Positions 41,563 through 49,699 of a stretch of 64,000 bases of DNA are shown here, in pieces; position 1 is the stretch's first letter; each line of letters begins with the position of its first letter. The notes below the pieces were generated by a model. That model searched no databases. It had not been told where the DNA came from and saw nothing but the letters and a program-made list of their open reading frames with translations. Origin of the DNA: Gemmatimonadota bacterium (GTDB lineage Bacteria > Latescibacterota > UBA2968 > UBA8231); contig VXOR01000061.1 of assembly GCA_009840005.1 (NCBI GenBank), positions 1 through 64,000 on the forward strand, given 5' to 3'. A program made the translations under genes and the position numbers.

Positions 41563-41887
41563 CACGGTCTGCCGGGAGGAACAATAAATGCAGCAACAAC
41601 GAATACTATCGGTAATATCGCTGGCCAAGAGACAGACTTGACGGATTGTCAATTTTCTTTTATCAAATGGATCTAGCGTTTCTGAACGTGCTCGACAAGA
41701 CCTATAGCAGTCCTACATCATTTACAAGGTGATCCGCAGATGGACGCAGATAGACGCAGAATAGGATGCACAAGAAGATAAGCCGCTCGAATCGTGCAAA
41801 TCATTTAGGATTGCTACAGCAGCCTAAGCCGAGACAACCCAAACTACAAAAAGTGGCTTCTGAGCCGCTCAATGGACAAATCGCACC
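41563..41887. repeat. Intergenic region with a MITE-like palindrome (41705-41816)
   Basis: No gene was recognised. TAGCAGTCCTACATCATTT (41705-41723) and AAATCATTTAGGATTGCTA (41798-41816) are inverted with 16 of 19 bases paired. Between them is the repetitive motif GCAGATGGACGCAGATAGAC, a sequence type that recurs in bacterial genomes. No transposase is present. It lies just before the broken Phd/YoeB module. Confidence 0.6.
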
Positions 41888-42124
41888 ATGAATGAGCAAG
41901 AGAAGATTGAACAAGCAGAAGGACGTATAATGGCCTTGGAGTTTATTCTTCGCCAAGCTATGGCCCAACAAGGCCCGCACTCTATTCAGGCCCTTCTAAA
42001 AAATACTGAGAATGCCCGTCCTGCTGGTTCGGTACCACCCCCCATTGCCCAAGCCGCCCTCAATGGTTTCCGTGAACAGCTAAATGAGGCATTGGAACAG
42101 TGGGCCAAACAAGAGGCTAGCTAA
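41888..42124 (+). CDS. Hypothetical protein ahead of the Phd-like gene
   Basis: A 78-residue protein of predicted helices (KIEQAEGRIMALEFILRQAMAQ, then QAALNGFREQLNEALEQWAKQEA) separated by a Pro-rich link (NARPAGSVPPPIA). It is a possible coiled-coil or phasin-like partner; no family was recognised. It ends 1 bp before the Phd-like gene, so it may belong to the same transcript. A short ORF of this kind may not be expressed. Confidence 0.4.
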   Translation: MNEQEKIEQAEGRIMALEFILRQAMAQQGPHSIQALLKNTENARPAGSVPPPIAQAALNGFREQLNEALEQWAKQEAS

Positions 42125-42125
42125 C

Positions 42126-42452
42126 ATGAGTGAAACTGGATTCGTCAGAGACCAAGAAGTCATAATTGAAGTGGGGTTCAATGTAGTGCAGCCCGATTTC
42201 AGTGTCGTAGAAATCGTATCGTTCCCGTGGCAAGTCGCCGAGACTCGTGCGGAGGAAACGCAGCCCGATTTCAACGTCGCAGAAACTGTACCGTTCTCAT
42301 GGCAAGTCGCCGAGACTCGTGTAGAGGAAACAGCCTATTTGCTTAGTTCCCCAGACAATGCTCGTCGCCTATACGAGGCCCTTAATCGGGATCCCAAAGA
42401 TAGGATTCGCTTCGACGATCTTGACTCACTACGGGATGAAATTGGAATTTGA
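42126..42452 (+). CDS. Phd/YefM-like antitoxin with duplicated internal segment
   Basis: The C-terminal part (AYLLSSPDNARRLYEALNRDPKDRIRFDDLDSLRDEIGI) resembles the toxin-neutralising end of Phd/YefM antitoxins. The usual DNA-binding N-terminus is missing. In its place are two tandem 72-bp copies (42189-42260 and 42261-42332), each coding QPDF-x-V-x-E-x-V-x-F-x-WQVAETR-x-EET. The stop overlaps the toxin reading frame by 17 bp. Regulation by itself is doubtful since the Phd fold is lost. Confidence 0.6.
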   Translation: MSETGFVRDQEVIIEVGFNVVQPDFSVVEIVSFPWQVAETRAEETQPDFNVAETVPFSWQVAETRVEETAYLLSSPDNARRLYEALNRDPKDRIRFDDLDSLRDEIGI

Positions 42453-42711
42453 TAAAAACGCGCTTGAAGACCTCTGTTACTGGGTCAAGACGGATCGCAA
42501 ACAGGCACTGAGAATACTCAGACTAATCCTAGACATTCTTTAGCATCCCTTCCAAGGCATCGGCAAACCAGAAGCCCTCAAACACGACTTATCCGGTTGC
42601 TGGTCGCGGCGTATAGACAAAGAACATCGTCTCACCTACAAGGTAGAGGACGATTCTATTGTCATCCTATCCTGTCGTTTTCACTACCGCAGCAGCCTCC
42701 GTCCTAGGTAG
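42436..42711 (+). pseudogene. YoeB/RelE-like toxin interrupted by TAG
   Basis: From ATG 42436 the frame reads MKLEFDKNALEDLCYWVKTDRKQALRILRLILDIL. TAG at 42541-42543 then interrupts it, after which the same frame reads [36 protein letters not shown]...ILSCRFHY, the conserved YoeB C-terminal ribonuclease part. In intact homologues a sense codon stands between DIL and xPFxGIGKPE. A single base change explains the stop. The catalytic segment is thus lost unless read through. The frame ends at 42709-42711, beside a duplicated end of the neighbour gene. Confidence 0.8.
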
Positions 42712-43058
42712 ATTTTTGCCGCTGCAGAAGTTCATCCACTCGCTGCTTTAAGCATATTCCAGACCACTAGTACCAATTGTAACCCTTTTTATTTTTACGT
42801 CATTAGCATTAGGCCAAGTTTGAGTTGCTTGTTGAATTTTATTTTTAAGATTATCAGTTGTGGCATAGCCTATAATTGATGACTCCCAGCGACGAGCGTG
42901 TTGCTGGGGACGTGTGCATGGAATTCGGGACGGGTTGAGTTTAACGCCCCAGAACTGCAACAAATCGGCGCTACTAGGTCGCGGGTGTGGACTGCCGCTT
43001 TTTTGTGCTTGGACCGGTGGATATGCTGCGTCGAGGAATATGGCAGTGCCATATGAGC
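42712..43058. other. Non-coding region with duplicated fragment of the FtsX-like gene 3' end
   Basis: No gene supported here. At 42716-42766, read on the minus strand, a diverged copy of the end of the FtsX fusion gene appears: CAGCGAGTGGATGAACTTCT... codes QR-x-x-E-x-LQRQ, matching the gene's AEEQLQRQ at 43059-43130 with a small internal gap. The region 42776-43050 is A+T-rich and may hold a remnant of coding sequence on the minus strand (ATTDNLKNKIQQATQTWP), which was not assigned to a family. Confidence 0.5.
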
Positions 43059-46000
43059 TTATTGCCGCTGAAGTTGTTCCTCCGCCCGCTGCTGAAAAGC
43101 GCTCCGCTCCGCTGTTTTGAGCGTATTCCAGATCAGCAACTCTTTGCGGATCGCCTGCAAAAAGCTGCGGTTGGCCCGACGCCACGAATCATTGTCGCCG
43201 CTGAGGCAGCGCAGATAGAACACCAAGCCGTAAATATTGGCCTGATCCTCGGGGCGGATGCACAGTACTGCGTGCTGGCTCACGCCCAAATCCAGCGGCG
43301 CTAGCCACACCTTGGCTTCGAGGGCATAAGCCGTACCTTGGGGCGTGGCAAAGGACTGAAGCAAGGTTCCCTCGGTGTAAAACGAGCCAATCGACGCCTC
43401 GCCGTACGACGCTAGGTAATCCAACAAAAAGCCGCACAGCCCCTTGGCCTCGGCCGCCGACACCAAGAAGGGAAAGCGGAATTCCCACTCGGCCCCCACT
43501 GGCGGCTCGGGCTGCCAGCGCCGCACTAGGTCGGGCACCGCAGTGCGGGCAGCCACCCGAGCCGGATACACCGTGGACAGCAAAACCACCCCCATGACGA
43601 TGAGCGCTGAAAACACGGCCGCTAGAGACGAATAGTTCAAATTGAGTCCACCCAGCATGTCCCAGTAGTTCAGCACCAAACCCATCCCTTGCCCCCCCAA
43701 GTACCCCAGCGTAATGCCCAAAACCGCATAGGCGCAGGCTTCGGCAATGAACAGCAGGGCGATGTGGGACGGAGCCAGCCCTACGGCCGCGTAGATGCCA
43801 ATGTCCTTGAGGCGCTCGTACACCGTCCCGAGCATGGTATTGAGGACAATGAAGGCGGCGATGAGCATGGGTACGATCAGCACCCCTAGGCCCTTTATCG
43901 CCGTCGCCCCAATCGACGAATAGGCCCAGACGCCAATGGTCGAGGCTTCGTCCTGCCGCAAGCCGACGAACAGGCTGACAGCCACCCGCAGCAAGAAATC
44001 CTCCAGCAGCGCTTGGCCCGCCTCAAAGTCCAAGCGCTCCCGATCAAAAGCGACGGCCACCGAGCGCAACCGCCCCCCCATTTGGCGAACGATCTCATAG
44101 GGCGCAATGAGCACGTTGTCCGGCAGTATGTGTACATAGGGGCGGTATTGGGAAGCGGTAGCTGTCGTGGCCGCGCTCTGGTTGAGCTGAAAGGTGCTGC
44201 CGGCGGTCTGGGACAGCTCAAAATCCACCGGCGTCAGCGGCCCGTCGTCTAGGTCACGGATGTCGTTGAAAACCTCTGGATCGAACAAGCCGACCACGGT
44301 CAGTTCCTTGCCCATCACCTGCACTTGCGCCCGTCCCAAGTCGCCAGCATCCAAGCCTAGGGCTTCGGCCATCGGCAAGGGCAACAGACAACTGGCCTCG
44401 GTCGCGGCAGTGAAAAAGCGACCGGCGGTTAAGGTCTGATCAATCCCTGTGATATCGGTTTCCTCGGGATTTAGGCCGAGCAAGCCGTAGGTCCGCACCA
44501 ATTGTCGCCCGGCCGCGGCTTCGAGGTACGTCTTTTTGTCCTCCTGCAAAATAAACCAATTGCGCGGGCTGATCGGGCCGACTGCGGAAAAGTGGGAGCG
44601 AATGTAATCCAACATGGGCTGGCCCAAGGGATTCCAGGCCCGGTTGCGGACCAAGATGCCCTCGTACTCACCGTCGTGTTCGAGAGGCAGCGAGATAAAG
44701 CGAGCCCGGCTCTCGTACGAGGCAAAGGAAAGCACCGTAAACGTCAGCAACACCAAGGTCGTCAAAGTCAGGCCGGTGCGCAGTTTGCGCCGCCGCATAT
44801 TGGATATGCCCAGCATGAACGCGGCATGGGCGACACTAAAACGCCGCATCTCAACGTGGTGGATCCGGTCGCCGCGCTCCTTCATAAAACTGTTGAAGCG
44901 GCTGCTGATGAGAACGAGGACGAGACCGGCCATGGCCATGATGGCAAAGGCCAGCAGGATCACCAGCGGATGGGCAATGGCAAAGGCGGGATGCACCTGC
45001 GAGATAGCGAGCCAGACCACGGCCAGTAACGCGCCAAAACCAGTCAATTGCCGCGCGATCTGCGCCGCCCCCAGCAGCAGGCGCTCGCCCAAAAAAGCCG
45101 CGGGAATGAGCAGCGCCAAGAAGAACACCATGCCCTTTATGACATCGTTCAAGGTCGCCATGGCCTCGGGATAGACCTGATTTTCCAGCCCCAGTGCCAC
45201 CCGCAGATGGGCCACGTAGCGGCTCCACTCTTTGCGCTGGGCGGCCTCTTGGGCGGCTTCGAGAACTTGGGCGGTGCGCTGGTGCAGGCGCTGCAAGTGC
45301 TGGTTTTCAATGGCGTGATCGCGCATGGTCTGTAGCCGATCCTCGTCGAGGCGCCACATGTCCCAAGCGGCCTGCAACAACGTCGGCATTAGCCGCTCTT
45401 CAGCCAGATCAAAGCCCTCGCCATTGGGTCGGCTGTCGGGAATACCGTTGTTGAGCAGCAGCAGTTGGCGGCCCGCCAGTATTTTGATGCGGTTTTGCGG
45501 GTCGGCGTCCTGCGGCCCGAATACCACCCCGGCCGCTTCGTCGAGGCTGCTGCCCAGCGCGTAGCCGAATTGGCGCGGGGCCGTGTCGTAGCGGTTGAGC
45601 ACGGTGATGCCGCTCAAGAAATTGAGCGAGCGCGGATTGATGAGGCCGTAAAAAGGGCGGCTCAGGCAGGGGAACACCACCACCGATTTCTCGGTAAGTG
45701 CCCACTGGACGGTGCTGGGGATGGAGCCGTCGGGCAGCGGTGCCCCGTGGAATCCCTCCGCCCTTTTACTCAGATCGGCGGCATAGGTGATGGCCCCGTC
45801 GTGCGGATCCAAGACGTACACGTTGGTGCGATATTGAGCTTGCACCAGCCCCGTTATGAGCAACTCCCCCTCGTCGTCGCTGAGATGGACTTGGGCCGTG
45901 CGCACCCCTTTGACGGCTTTGTCAGCAGTAGCCCGTTGCGACCGCACCACGGCTACCGCGTCGGCCACTGGCCGGTCCGGCGTTTGCGAGCGGCGCGGAA

Positions 46001-47417
46001 AGGTCCGCACCTTGAGGCGCAAGTCGCGCATGCGATCCTGCAACACCGGCCCAAAGGCCGCTTTCTCCTCCAATAATTGCGGATCATTTAGAGCCTGTTG
46101 CAGCACGCCGTTTATCAAGGCGACTTGGCGCGCCAGATTGCCGTAGTTGACTGCGGCTGGCTGGTCCAGCGGCAAATCGATCTGCAGGCGGGCGTCGTTC
46201 ACGGTAATCAAGCCCAAGGAGATCAAGCCGCCTTCGAGAGCGAGCTGGCTGTTGGCGGCGATGCCACCGGGCATGTACGCCGACCAGTCCAAGCCCTTGA
46301 TGGGGGTGATGCCGTTGACCAAACTGCCGACGGCAGCCGAGTCTAGGGTGCTGGCGTAGCCGCTGAAGCGGCGGCCGAATGGGGCGAAAAAGCGCCGCAA
46401 TTCAGGTCGGGCGGTATTGTTCCAAATGCCGACTTGATCGGTGCGACTCGACAGATCGAGGCCGATGAACAGGTCTATGTGCAGGGGCTCCTCCAAGCGG
46501 CGAGCGTGGCGAGCGAGAAAGTCGGCCATGCCCTGGCGACCCTGGAAGTGAGCCGAAGTCGCCACTAAAATGGTAGTGCGCGCTGGTGGATCGGCGGCGA
46601 GATGACGGGCCAATTCCAATAAAGCAGCAATGCCGCAGGCAGTCTCAGCGCTGGGTGCCCGGCCGGGCACCACGGAAATCCCGTCGTAGTACGCCTCGAT
46701 AGCGACGCGCTCGTCGGCTAGCTCGGGGTCGGCACCGGGAATCACGCCCCAGATATTCCACGCTGGCCGCTGTTGCCAGTCCATGCGGCCCTGCAAGTGT
46801 ACCAACAGCTCACCGCCCCGCAGGCGCTGGCGCAGCACGAGACCTGCTTCGCGCTCGATCCAGAAGCGGGGAATGTCGAGCGGCACGTGGGCGTACTTGG
46901 CCGCGGCTTGGTGGCGGTTGGCCTGCTCGGGCGCGATAAATACCACGGCCCGGGCACCCAGCGACGCAGCGTGCAGCCAGTGATTCCAACTGTCGAATTC
47001 CAGCAGCACAATGCGCCCGTCCATAGCGTGGCCATCGAAATCGCGCCACTCGCCCCGGCCGCCGTAGATCATCGGCGCGCGCAGGCCCTCTGGCGGCAGC
47101 GTAACCGTCCGCGCCAGATTGGGCCACAGACCCCACAGCGATACCTCCTCCCCGCTCTGCTCCAAGCGCAGGCGACCGCCGCGCTCTATGGGCACCACCA
47201 CGGCAAACGAGTCGCGCCGCACCGCTTCGACGCCAGCCGCAACCAATTCGCGCTCCACTAACGCGGCACCCACTTCAGCACCGGGATAACCGACCAAGCG
47301 CGATTCGACCGCGCTCAGGGCTTCGATGGTAGCGCGCAAAGCAGCCACCTCGCCGTAGCAGGGCGTTTGCAGCAGCCCCAACCAGAGCGCGAGACATAGC
47401 CATCCTAAGTTATTCAT
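43059..47417 (-). CDS. FtsX-domain permease fused to PA/M28-like exported domain with lost zinc ligands
   Basis: Very large protein (1452 residues from ATG 47417; an upstream in-frame start at 47447 adds 10). A signal-like helix is followed by a PA-type insert (GRIVLLEFDSWNH..ASLGARAVVFIAPE, about 135-165) and an M28-aminopeptidase-like domain in which the zinc-binding His of the 'H-Y-D' motif is Tyr (EAYYDG, about 241-246), the bridging Asp is Glu (PSAETACGIAALLELA) and the catalytic EE is replaced by HF. After about 770 residues come several transmembrane helices and a FtsX/MacB-type C-terminal domain (VYERLKDIGIYAAVGLAPSHIALLFIAE). No ATPase partner is adjacent. It likely binds rather than cuts peptides. 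Confidence 0.7.
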   Translation of the reverse strand: MNNLGWLCLALWLGLLQTPCYGEVAALRATIEALSAVESRLVGYPGAEVGAALVERELVAAGVEAVRRDSFAVVVPIERGGRLRLEQSGEEVSLWGLWPNLARTVTLPPEGLRAPMIYGGRGEWRDFDGHAMDGRIVLLEFDSWNHWLHAASLGARAVVFIAPEQANRHQAAAKYAHVPLDIPRFWIEREAGLVLRQRLRGGELLVHLQGRMDWQQRPAWNIWGVIPGADPELADERVAIEAYYDGISVVPGRAPSAETACGIAALLELARHLAADPPARTTILVATSAHFQGRQGMADFLARHARRLEEPLHIDLFIGLDLSSRTDQVGIWNNTARPELRRFFAPFGRRFSGYASTLDSAAVGSLVNGITPIKGLDWSAYMPGGIAANSQLALEGGLISLGLITVNDARLQIDLPLDQPAAVNYGNLARQVALINGVLQQALNDPQLLEEKAAFGPVLQDRMRDLRLKVRTFPRRSQTPDRPVADAVAVVRSQRATADKAVKGVRTAQVHLSDDEGELLITGLVQAQYRTNVYVLDPHDGAITYAADLSKRAEGFHGAPLPDGSIPSTVQWALTEKSVVVFPCLSRPFYGLINPRSLNFLSGITVLNRYDTAPRQFGYALGSSLDEAAGVVFGPQDADPQNRIKILAGRQLLLLNNGIPDSRPNGEGFDLAEERLMPTLLQAAWDMWRLDEDRLQTMRDHAIENQHLQRLHQRTAQVLEAAQEAAQRKEWSRYVAHLRVALGLENQVYPEAMATLNDVIKGMVFFLALLIPAAFLGERLLLGAAQIARQLTGFGALLAVVWLAISQVHPAFAIAHPLVILLAFAIMAMAGLVLVLISSRFNSFMKERGDRIHHVEMRRFSVAHAAFMLGISNMRRRKLRTGLTLTTLVLLTFTVLSFASYESRARFISLPLEHDGEYEGILVRNRAWNPLGQPMLDYIRSHFSAVGPISPRNWFILQEDKKTYLEAAAGRQLVRTYGLLGLNPEETDITGIDQTLTAGRFFTAATEASCLLPLPMAEALGLDAGDLGRAQVQVMGKELTVVGLFDPEVFNDIRDLDDGPLTPVDFELSQTAGSTFQLNQSAATTATASQYRPYVHILPDNVLIAPYEIVRQMGGRLRSVAVAFDRERLDFEAGQALLEDFLLRVAVSLFVGLRQDEASTIGVWAYSSIGATAIKGLGVLIVPMLIAAFIVLNTMLGTVYERLKDIGIYAAVGLAPSHIALLFIAEACAYAVLGITLGYLGGQGMGLVLNYWDMLGGLNLNYSSLAAVFSALIVMGVVLLSTVYPARVAARTAVPDLVRRWQPEPPVGAEWEFRFPFLVSAAEAKGLCGFLLDYLASYGEASIGSFYTEGTLLQSFATPQGTAYALEAKVWLAPLDLGVSQHAVLCIRPEDQANIYGLVFYLRCLSGDNDSWRRANRSFLQAIRKELLIWNTLKTAERSAFQQRAEEQLQRQ

Positions 47418-47441
47418 ACCAGTCAGATATCTAAGTCGCCC

Positions 47442-47547
47442 TGTCATTCTGAGCGGAGCGAAGCGGAGTCGAAGAATCTCCTACCTACCGGCGAGGTCGC
47501 GTAGGCAAAAGATGCTTCGTCAGCCTATCGGCTCCCTCAGCATGACA
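47442..47547. repeat. Intergenic palindromic element
   Basis: TGTCATTCTGAG (47442-47453) and CTCAGCATGACA form the outer arms, and CGAAGAATCTC with AAGATGCTTCG form the inner arms. This resembles the interior of the element at 38655-38804. No gene lies within it. It is between the FtsX fusion gene and a DUF6785 gene. Confidence 0.6.
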
Positions 47548-47561
47548 TAGGTTGTCAGTAG

Positions 47562-49658
47562 CTAACCCCAGAAAATCACATTGCCAACTGTGCCGGTAAA
47601 ATGGTCGATGACCAAGAAGATGCCGCCCGGCAGCAGTTGCCCCAAGATCAGGCCCATAAAAAACGGCCTAGTCCGGTGGTAGCGGTCAGCACCGCCGTAC
47701 TTGAGCACTAGGACTTTGACAAACCAAGCCAAGAACATATTGAACCACAGGTGATCCATAATCCACGTCGGCCCAATGGGATAGCCCAAAGGGTGCAGAG
47801 GCCACCAAGCGTAGTGCCACCGGGCTACGGTCAAACCCAACATGATGGCCGCGCCCAAGCCCATGTTGATCCAGCCCCACAGATGCGCCTCACTCGGATA
47901 GCGCAACAGACCCTCAACATAGCGGTAGGGGGCTTCGCGGCTGACCGTGCCCCGCAGGTTGAGGTTGCCGTGCTCGTAGCTCAGCTCCAAAATCATCCAA
48001 GTCGAAGCCACCAGCGCCACGGCTATGGCCACGACCATAGCCCAAAACAAAGGCCGACGACTCAGCTGAGCGGTTCGGCTGAGCTCACCGTCGAAGCCTC
48101 GCCGAAGTCGTCCCCGGCTCAGTTCCCCGCTTAGTTTCAGGCTGTTGGCACAGGAGGCCATGACAAAGCTGCGGACATTGGCCGTCCAGATATAGGTGCT
48201 AGCCAGCAAGACCAAGCCCGGTGCCCCCAGCGCCGATGAGCCGACCGCAGAGATGAGGATGCCGGCCGGCACCACGGGCGGAGCGCCGTCGGACAGACCG
48301 CCCTCGGCCACCACCCGAGTAAAGGCGACAAAAAGAGCACCAGCCAGAAACAGCAACGCCGCACCAGCCCACAGCGGCAATCCAGCCAACCACAGCCAGC
48401 CGACCATGATCGCCGTGCCGACCACGAGGATAGCCACCGCTGCCCGGTACGACAGTATTTCGTCGGCGTCGTCAATGGCCGGATCGCCGGACCAAGCCTT
48501 GCGCCAGACCTCGGATAGATGACGGCGGGCGGCCCATAAGCCGCCGAGGAACAGCACCAGCATAGCGCCCATGGCGTGATAGACCTGTAGCGTGTGGGGG
48601 ATGCCGTGGCCGCTGCCCAAGCTGGGCGCATCGCCTACGCCGAGGATGGCGAACGTGCCGCGCAACATATTGGCCAACAAATTGAAAACCCATAGACTGA
48701 GCGCGACTTCGGTCTTGAGGAAATAGAAAAAACCAATGATGTGGAAGCGGAAGGTGATATAGAGCGTCGTGGTGCCGCGCATGATCGGCAGTTCTTGGCG
48801 GAACAAATCGACTTCGTGGGCGAATTGCATCCCTTCCGGGAAATAGGCGTACAGGCCGTGTAGCGTGCTCCAAGTGGCGGCAAGGGCAAAACCAATCCAC
48901 ATCCCCCGATTCTTAAAAAAAGGCGGCCAACGCTCTGTGCCTTCTCCCATCGCAGTCATGGCCAGCGGCACTTGCACCAGCGGATAGACGAGGCGCTCGT
49001 TGTCGATCCACTGCCGCCGCAACACGACCATGATGGCGATCATCACCAAGAAGAGCGACCAGACAAACGGCTGCCAAGCCGCCAGCGCCAACAGCCAAGC
49101 CTTCCACGGCACCACATAGTCGGCACCCATCCCCTCAAAGAAAAACTGGGCGTCGCCGAGCTGGCGCGGCATCATCCAGTGGGGAATGTGGGGATGGATG
49201 AGGCTCTGCCAATTGTTTTCGGGTGTGGCAAAGTAAAAGGGAGCGGCGAGTTGGCTAATGATCTTCGAGGAAAAAACGATGGGGATGGGCGAGGCCATCA
49301 CCATCATTATATACACCAGCAGCAATTCGCCCCGGCGCAAACCCCGCGTCCCACACAATTTGAGTAGGGGGTTGACTAGCCCCGCCAGCAGGGACAGCAG
49401 GCAAACCGCGCCGACCGTGCTAAAGCCCAAGGCCATGAAGGAGCCTTGCAAATACAGGGTACTATAGGCCACGCCGCCGCCGATGAAAGCAGCCAAAAAG
49501 GTGCCCAAGGCAAAGGCCCTAAGCGTAAAGGCCGAGCCGGCTTCTTCTGCGGCAGGCTCCGGGTCGGGCGGCTCTAGGTCCAGCCGCGAGCGAAAAGCAG
49601 CCGGCAGCAGACGGCCAACTCTTTCTGGTTCAGGTGTGGTAGGTCCAGTCTCCGGCAT
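47562..49658 (-). CDS. DUF6785/DUF6784 multi-pass membrane protein (second paralogue)
   Basis: A 698-residue membrane protein paralogous to the one at 33766. It shares FTLRAFALGTFLAAFIGGGVAYSTLYLQGSFMALGF and the C-terminal WWPLHPLGYPIGPTWIMDHLWFNMFLAW. Relative to the first copy it contains an insertion of roughly 15-20 residues, GELSRGRLRRGFDGELSR, following ...CANSLKL. This is encoded at 48074-48125, where the palindromic repeat is found. The insertion falls in a probable loop between helices, and the gene stays open. Function unknown, probable transporter. Confidence 0.8.
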   Translation of the reverse strand: MPETGPTTPEPERVGRLLPAAFRSRLDLEPPDPEPAAEEAGSAFTLRAFALGTFLAAFIGGGVAYSTLYLQGSFMALGFSTVGAVCLLSLLAGLVNPLLKLCGTRGLRRGELLLVYIMMVMASPIPIVFSSKIISQLAAPFYFATPENNWQSLIHPHIPHWMMPRQLGDAQFFFEGMGADYVVPWKAWLLALAAWQPFVWSLFLVMIAIMVVLRRQWIDNERLVYPLVQVPLAMTAMGEGTERWPPFFKNRGMWIGFALAATWSTLHGLYAYFPEGMQFAHEVDLFRQELPIMRGTTTLYITFRFHIIGFFYFLKTEVALSLWVFNLLANMLRGTFAILGVGDAPSLGSGHGIPHTLQVYHAMGAMLVLFLGGLWAARRHLSEVWRKAWSGDPAIDDADEILSYRAAVAILVVGTAIMVGWLWLAGLPLWAGAALLFLAGALFVAFTRVVAEGGLSDGAPPVVPAGILISAVGSSALGAPGLVLLASTYIWTANVRSFVMASCANSLKLSGELSRGRLRRGFDGELSRTAQLSRRPLFWAMVVAIAVALVASTWMILELSYEHGNLNLRGTVSREAPYRYVEGLLRYPSEAHLWGWINMGLGAAIMLGLTVARWHYAWWPLHPLGYPIGPTWIMDHLWFNMFLAWFVKVLVLKYGGADRYHRTRPFFMGLILGQLLPGGIFLVIDHFTGTVGNVIFWG
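48074..48110. repeat. Intragenic palindromic repeat in the DUF6785 gene
   Basis: TTCGGCTGAGCTCACCGTCG (48074-48093) is near-identical to the start of 17061-17084, and CTCGCCGAAGTC (48098-48109) to that of 23421-23444. Read on the minus strand it encodes DFGEASTVSSAEPL-type or, in the gene frame, GFDGELSRTAQ. The paralogue at 33766-35760 lacks it. Confidence 0.7.
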
Positions 49659-49699
49659 TGCAGATCCGTCGCGCGAGAAAGCCGGACGAAGTCACAGTC

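Noticed and set aside
42748..43185. 145-residue minus-strand open frame
   Set aside because: It overlaps the 3' end of the FtsX fusion gene in another frame and its sequence is mixed low-complexity; at most its end is a remnant.
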